This document shows, piece by piece, positions 6,086 to 8,475 of a DNA stretch of 8,475 bases. The notes under the pieces were generated by a model. That model saw nothing but the letters and a program-made list of their open reading frames with translations, did not search any database and was not told the origin of the DNA. The stretch is taken from assembly GCA_937858775.1 (NCBI GenBank), contig CALLYX010000019.1, positions 1-8,475 of the forward strand, read 5' to 3'. The position numbers and the translations under genes were made by a program. Source of the stretch: an uncultured bacterium (GTDB lineage Bacteria > Auribacterota > Tritonobacteria > UBA1439). Every line of letters starts with the position of its first letter. Positions within the stretch are counted from its first letter, which is position 1.

Positions 6086-8062
6086 ATGAATGGAAATGGA
6101 CGGGTTCTCGCGGGCGCGGCGTGCCTTGCTGCGCTCGCGTTTTTTACCTCGGCGCGGACGCTACCCGGCGAACCGCCCGGCGCCCCCTCCGCATCATCGT
6201 CCAACCTCACCATCTACGCGGTCGATGTCGGGCAGGGGGATTCCGCCCTCATCCTTTTTCCCGACGGCAGCAACATGCTGATCGACACGGGGACGAGCAG
6301 CGGGGTGGCGGGGGTGATCGGCCTGTGCCAGCGGCTGGGAATAACCCGGATAAACAAGGTGTTGATCACCCACGCCGACAGCGACCACAGCGGCGGTTAC
6401 GGGCGGCTCCAGAAAGAGGGGCTGATCAACGGCGCGACGGCGCGCTTCGACTACGACAACACCGTCCCGGAACAGATACTCCATTCCGGCCCCGACCTCG
6501 CCGTGACCTGCGTGGCATCCAAGTCGCACATCATCGACCGCGGCTCCGCGACGTACGGCTCCGACGAGAACGACCTCTCCGTCGGAGTGGTCGTGCGCTA
6601 CCGGGGGTTTGACTATCTCTCATGCGGCGACCTCGAGAGCTGGGGGGAGGGGGCGCTGGGGGAGGCGCTCGCCGCCCGGTCATGGAAGATCGATGTTCTC
6701 AAGGTCGACCACCACGGTAGCAAATACAGTTCGCCGCTCGCTTTCCTCCAGGATATCCTCCCCGAGTTCGCCGTCATCATGGTCGGCGACCGCAATACGT
6801 ACGGCCACCCCACGCGGGAGACGCTCAACCGCCTGAACGACCCGACCGTGCGCGTGCAGGGGATCTTCCAGACCGAGGCGGGGGCGGGGGGGACCGCGCC
6901 CAATGTCCATGTCGCCGACGGCCAGGTCGTCATCACCACGGACGGCGAGACCTACCGATTCACGAACGAGGGGCCCGGCAGCAGATCGTTCTCCTACGGG
7001 CCGTACAAGGTGGACGAGGCTGTGCACGTCGAGCAGCCGCCGCACCTCCTCATCACCGAGGTCGCCATCGACGCGCACCGCTCCCCCGAGTCCCATGACT
7101 GGGTGGAGCTCTACCTCCCCCCCGACGCGTCCCCCGTGCGCCTCGATTCCCTCCACATCACGGACCTGGATTATGTCGCGAGGGCGGCCACCGGCGCGGT
7201 GACGCTCATGCCCGGCGACGTGGCCATCCTCCATGACACCGACACCGACACGGAGGGGGAGACGGAGAACGACTCGACGGGGAAGGGGGCCAACGGCCGC
7301 TGGGATATATTCGGTCCGTTTAGCGGGAATACGAACAGTTGGAATTCGTTCCACGACGAGCTGGCCATCGTCACGAGGAACACGACCGCCCCCGCCCAAT
7401 CCGAGATCGTGGACGCAGTCGTCTGGTCCGACAAGGCCAGCATTCCGAGCGCGGATCAGAGGGACGACGGGAACAAGCTCATCGCCGCCTTTCAATGGGG
7501 CGACCCCGTGGCGGGGAGCGGGCGTTTCACCGCCTCCCCGGACGGCCCGTCCGTCGGGCCCATAAAGCAGGGCTACGCCCAGCGCGTCACCACGGCGGAC
7601 ACCGACTCCGCCCGGGATTGGGTCATAAGCCCCGTCCATTCGCAGGGGACGCCGCCGGCCCCGCCGCCGGCCCCCCCCACGCCCCCGCCCGCCCCGGAGC
7701 CGCCCAAGTCGGCCCAGATAGAGACCGACTCATCGTCTTATTCCCCCGGCGAGCCGTTGCGCGTGCGGGTCGTTATCCAGCAGATCCTGGACAGGCCGTT
7801 CGACGCCTACGTCGTGATCACCGGCCCGGCCGGGGTATATTCCGTGAAATTCGGAAACGCGCTCTCCCCCGGTGTCAGCCCGACAGCGCGGGGTGTCTTC
7901 ATGCTGCCCGGCGGCTACAACGAGAAGGTGCTCGATATGCCCGTCCCGGATGGGTGCGCCGGAAGTTACAAGGCGATCGTAGGCCTCGCCGACGCGGGCA
8001 GGAAGGTCGTCGGCGTCGAAAGCGCCTTCGCCTCTGATATGGCCGAGTTCACGGCGAGGTGA
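6086..8062 (+). CDS. Exported ComEC-like metallo-beta-lactamase hydrolase with lamin-tail-like domain
   Basis: 658 residues. Residues 8-24 form a signal-peptide hydrophobic core after MNGNGR, with possible cleavage near A23. The MBL domain (about 40-290) shows DVGQGDSALI (47-56), LIDTG (65-69), the metal motif HADSDH (96-101), CGDLE (180-184), VDHHGS (207-212) and GHP (240-242), all as in the hydrolase domain of ComEC. A lamin-tail-like beta domain follows (about 318-515; LLITEVAID at 321-329, DWVELYL at 338-344), then a proline-rich hinge (523-540) and a C-terminal beta-sandwich-like domain (about 543-650). No membrane channel segments are present, so this is not ComEC itself. Likely acts outside the cytoplasm on nucleic acid or another phosphodiester. 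The ATG is the only good start; the ribosome binding site is weak (GCGGGG at 6068-6073, 12 bases away). Confidence 0.87.
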   Translation: MNGNGRVLAGAACLAALAFFTSARTLPGEPPGAPSASSSNLTIYAVDVGQGDSALILFPDGSNMLIDTGTSSGVAGVIGLCQRLGITRINKVLITHADSDHSGGYGRLQKEGLINGATARFDYDNTVPEQILHSGPDLAVTCVASKSHIIDRGSATYGSDENDLSVGVVVRYRGFDYLSCGDLESWGEGALGEALAARSWKIDVLKVDHHGSKYSSPLAFLQDILPEFAVIMVGDRNTYGHPTRETLNRLNDPTVRVQGIFQTEAGAGGTAPNVHVADGQVVITTDGETYRFTNEGPGSRSFSYGPYKVDEAVHVEQPPHLLITEVAIDAHRSPESHDWVELYLPPDASPVRLDSLHITDLDYVARAATGAVTLMPGDVAILHDTDTDTEGETENDSTGKGANGRWDIFGPFSGNTNSWNSFHDELAIVTRNTTAPAQSEIVDAVVWSDKASIPSADQRDDGNKLIAAFQWGDPVAGSGRFTASPDGPSVGPIKQGYAQRVTTADTDSARDWVISPVHSQGTPPAPPPAPPTPPPAPEPPKSAQIETDSSSYSPGEPLRVRVVIQQILDRPFDAYVVITGPAGVYSVKFGNALSPGVSPTARGVFMLPGGYNEKVLDMPVPDGCAGSYKAIVGLADAGRKVVGVESAFASDMAEFTAR

Positions 8063-8262
8063 TCCTTCCTCGTCCATGGGGCCCCAGCGTCCCGGCGGGC
8101 CGCTCCGTCTCCCATACCTCCCCCACGCGCGGACCGATTTCGGAAGGTGGATGCCGCCGATGCCCGTCATGGCGAGGAGCATCGTGCCGCCCGCGCCCTC
8201 GAACGTCTTCATGACCTTCGCCCCTCTCTACATGGGCCGATAAATCCGGCTGAAATGCCTTT

Positions 8263-8282
8263 GGGCGGGGTGTCGCCCGCCC
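8263..8282. repeat. GC hairpin, possible weak terminator
   Basis: GGGCGGG (8263-8269) and CCCGCCC (8276-8282) form a perfect seven-pair stem with a six-base loop, 200 bases after the exported hydrolase. On the + strand it is followed by TATCTCC, with no U-tract, so if it terminates transcription it does so poorly or with Rho. Confidence 0.35.
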
Positions 8283-8343
8283 TATCTCCGGGGGATGAAC
8301 ATCCGTGCCGCGGCGGGTGGGGCCCCGCCTCGAGGGATTCCGC

Positions 8344-8367
8344 CCCCGTCCGCGCGCCTGGACGGGG
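8344..8367. repeat. Eight-pair GC hairpin just upstream of the last promoter
   Basis: CCCCGTCC (8344-8351) is exactly inverted as GGACGGGG (8360-8367), with an eight-base loop, ending 13 bases before the -35 box at 8381. It may insulate the next gene from upstream transcription or be a regulator site. It lacks a T-tract. Confidence 0.4.
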
Positions 8368-8380
8368 CGCGGCTATCGTA

Positions 8381-8409
8381 TTGAACGCGCCGGCGCCCTG
8401 TGCTATGAT
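8381..8409 (+). promoter_or_regulatory. Strong extended -10 promoter for the gene at the right edge
   Basis: TTGAAC (8381-8386) is separated by 17 bases from TATGAT (8404-8409), and TG at 8401-8402 with one spacer base makes an extended -10. TTGAAC matches consensus at four of six positions and TATGAT at five of six. The predicted start of transcription is near 8415-8417. Confidence 0.7.
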
Positions 8410-8448
8410 CTTGCACCACGGTTCATGAATGAGAGGAGAAGCGGACAA

Positions 8449-8475
8449 GTGCATGCCAAGATCAGCAGGATCCAT
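8449..8475 (+). CDS. Start of an unidentified gene, cut by the window edge
   Basis: Downstream of the extended -10 promoter, GAGAGGAGA (8431-8439) is a good ribosome binding site nine bases before a GTG at 8449, which opens a frame MHAKISRIH running off the window. An in-frame ATG at 8425 would add eight residues but has almost no leader and no ribosome binding site; ATG at 8453 (in frame with ATG 8429) would open a different frame with a longer 13-base spacing. GTG is my preferred start. Nine residues are too few to name a product. Confidence 0.4.

Larger units (their letters stand above)
8063..8380. other. Gap without a convincing gene; two GC hairpins
   Basis: 318 bases follow the exported-hydrolase stop. 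A + strand frame from 8076 (about 55 codons) and a - strand frame starting at 8212 read through it, but neither resembles a family I know or has a good ribosome binding site. The gap contains the 10-bp palindrome TGGGGCCCCA (8077-8086) and the two hairpins listed separately. It most likely separates two transcription units. Confidence 0.5.

Noticed and set aside
7646..7705. Proline-rich stretch considered as a tandem repeat or frameshift
   Set aside because: It stays in frame between two plausible beta domains and reads as an ordinary Pro/Ala hinge; the repeats are irregular.
7730..8212. 160-codon open frame on the - strand, starting in the gap after the exported hydrolase
   Set aside because: About two thirds lies antisense to the clearly coding C-terminal domain, the remaining 50 codons resemble nothing I know, and only a weak GAGAGGGG precedes the ATG. 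Long antisense frames are expected in DNA this rich in G and C.
8076..8243. Short + strand frame (about 55 codons) in the gap after the exported hydrolase
   Set aside because: Rich in Met, Pro and Arg, without a ribosome binding site before the first ATG and without a recognisable domain.
1..8475. CRISPR array, tRNA, rRNA, insertion sequence or riboswitch
   Set aside because: I saw no regularly spaced repeats, no tRNA-like cloverleaf or rRNA sequence, no transposase frame or terminal repeats, and no leader long enough for a known purine riboswitch before any gene.

Overview
The window is a G+C-rich (roughly two thirds by eye), densely coded stretch with all recognisable genes on the + strand. 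I cannot name the organism. A multi-cluster iron-sulfur flavoenzyme beside a molybdenum-hydroxylase subunit points to an anaerobic or facultative bacterium. Both promoters I can read are sigma-70-like. The style fits an uncultured, high-G+C anaerobe, but this is only a guess.

Positions 1-4639 form a catabolic module in one apparent transcription unit. It starts with the 3' three quarters of a gene for the FAD-binding subunit of a xanthine dehydrogenase/selenium-dependent molybdenum hydroxylase (XdhB/YgfM type). Next comes an 838-residue dihydropyrimidine-dehydrogenase-like flavoprotein: N-terminal Fe-S, GltD-like FAD/NAD(P)H domain, FMN barrel, C-terminal ferredoxin. The third gene is an amidohydrolase closely resembling SsnA. 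E. coli keeps counterparts of the first and third next to ygfK (ygfK-ssnA-ygfM-xdhD), a neighbourhood tied to selenium-dependent molybdenum hydroxylases and, more recently, to anaerobic urate/purine breakdown by gut bacteria. The natural reading is that the flavoprotein fills the YgfK slot, supplying or accepting electrons for a purine-ring redox step while SsnA hydrolyses an amino or ring-amide bond. The substrate is inferred, not shown.

Positions 4677-5936 encode a full-length Ste24-type (M48) membrane metalloprotease, 37 bases after ssnA and with a strong ribosome binding site. It may be read through from the catabolic operon, but it looks like a housekeeping neighbour.

A 149-base gap (5937-6085) holds a G9C8 palindrome and a good promoter. 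It leads into a 658-residue exported protein with a ComEC-like metallo-beta-lactamase domain, a lamin-tail-like domain, a proline-rich hinge and a C-terminal beta domain, probably an extracytoplasmic nuclease or phosphodiesterase. After it, 8063-8380 carries no convincing gene but two GC hairpins. A near-consensus extended -10 promoter at 8381-8409 then starts another gene, cut off by the window edge.
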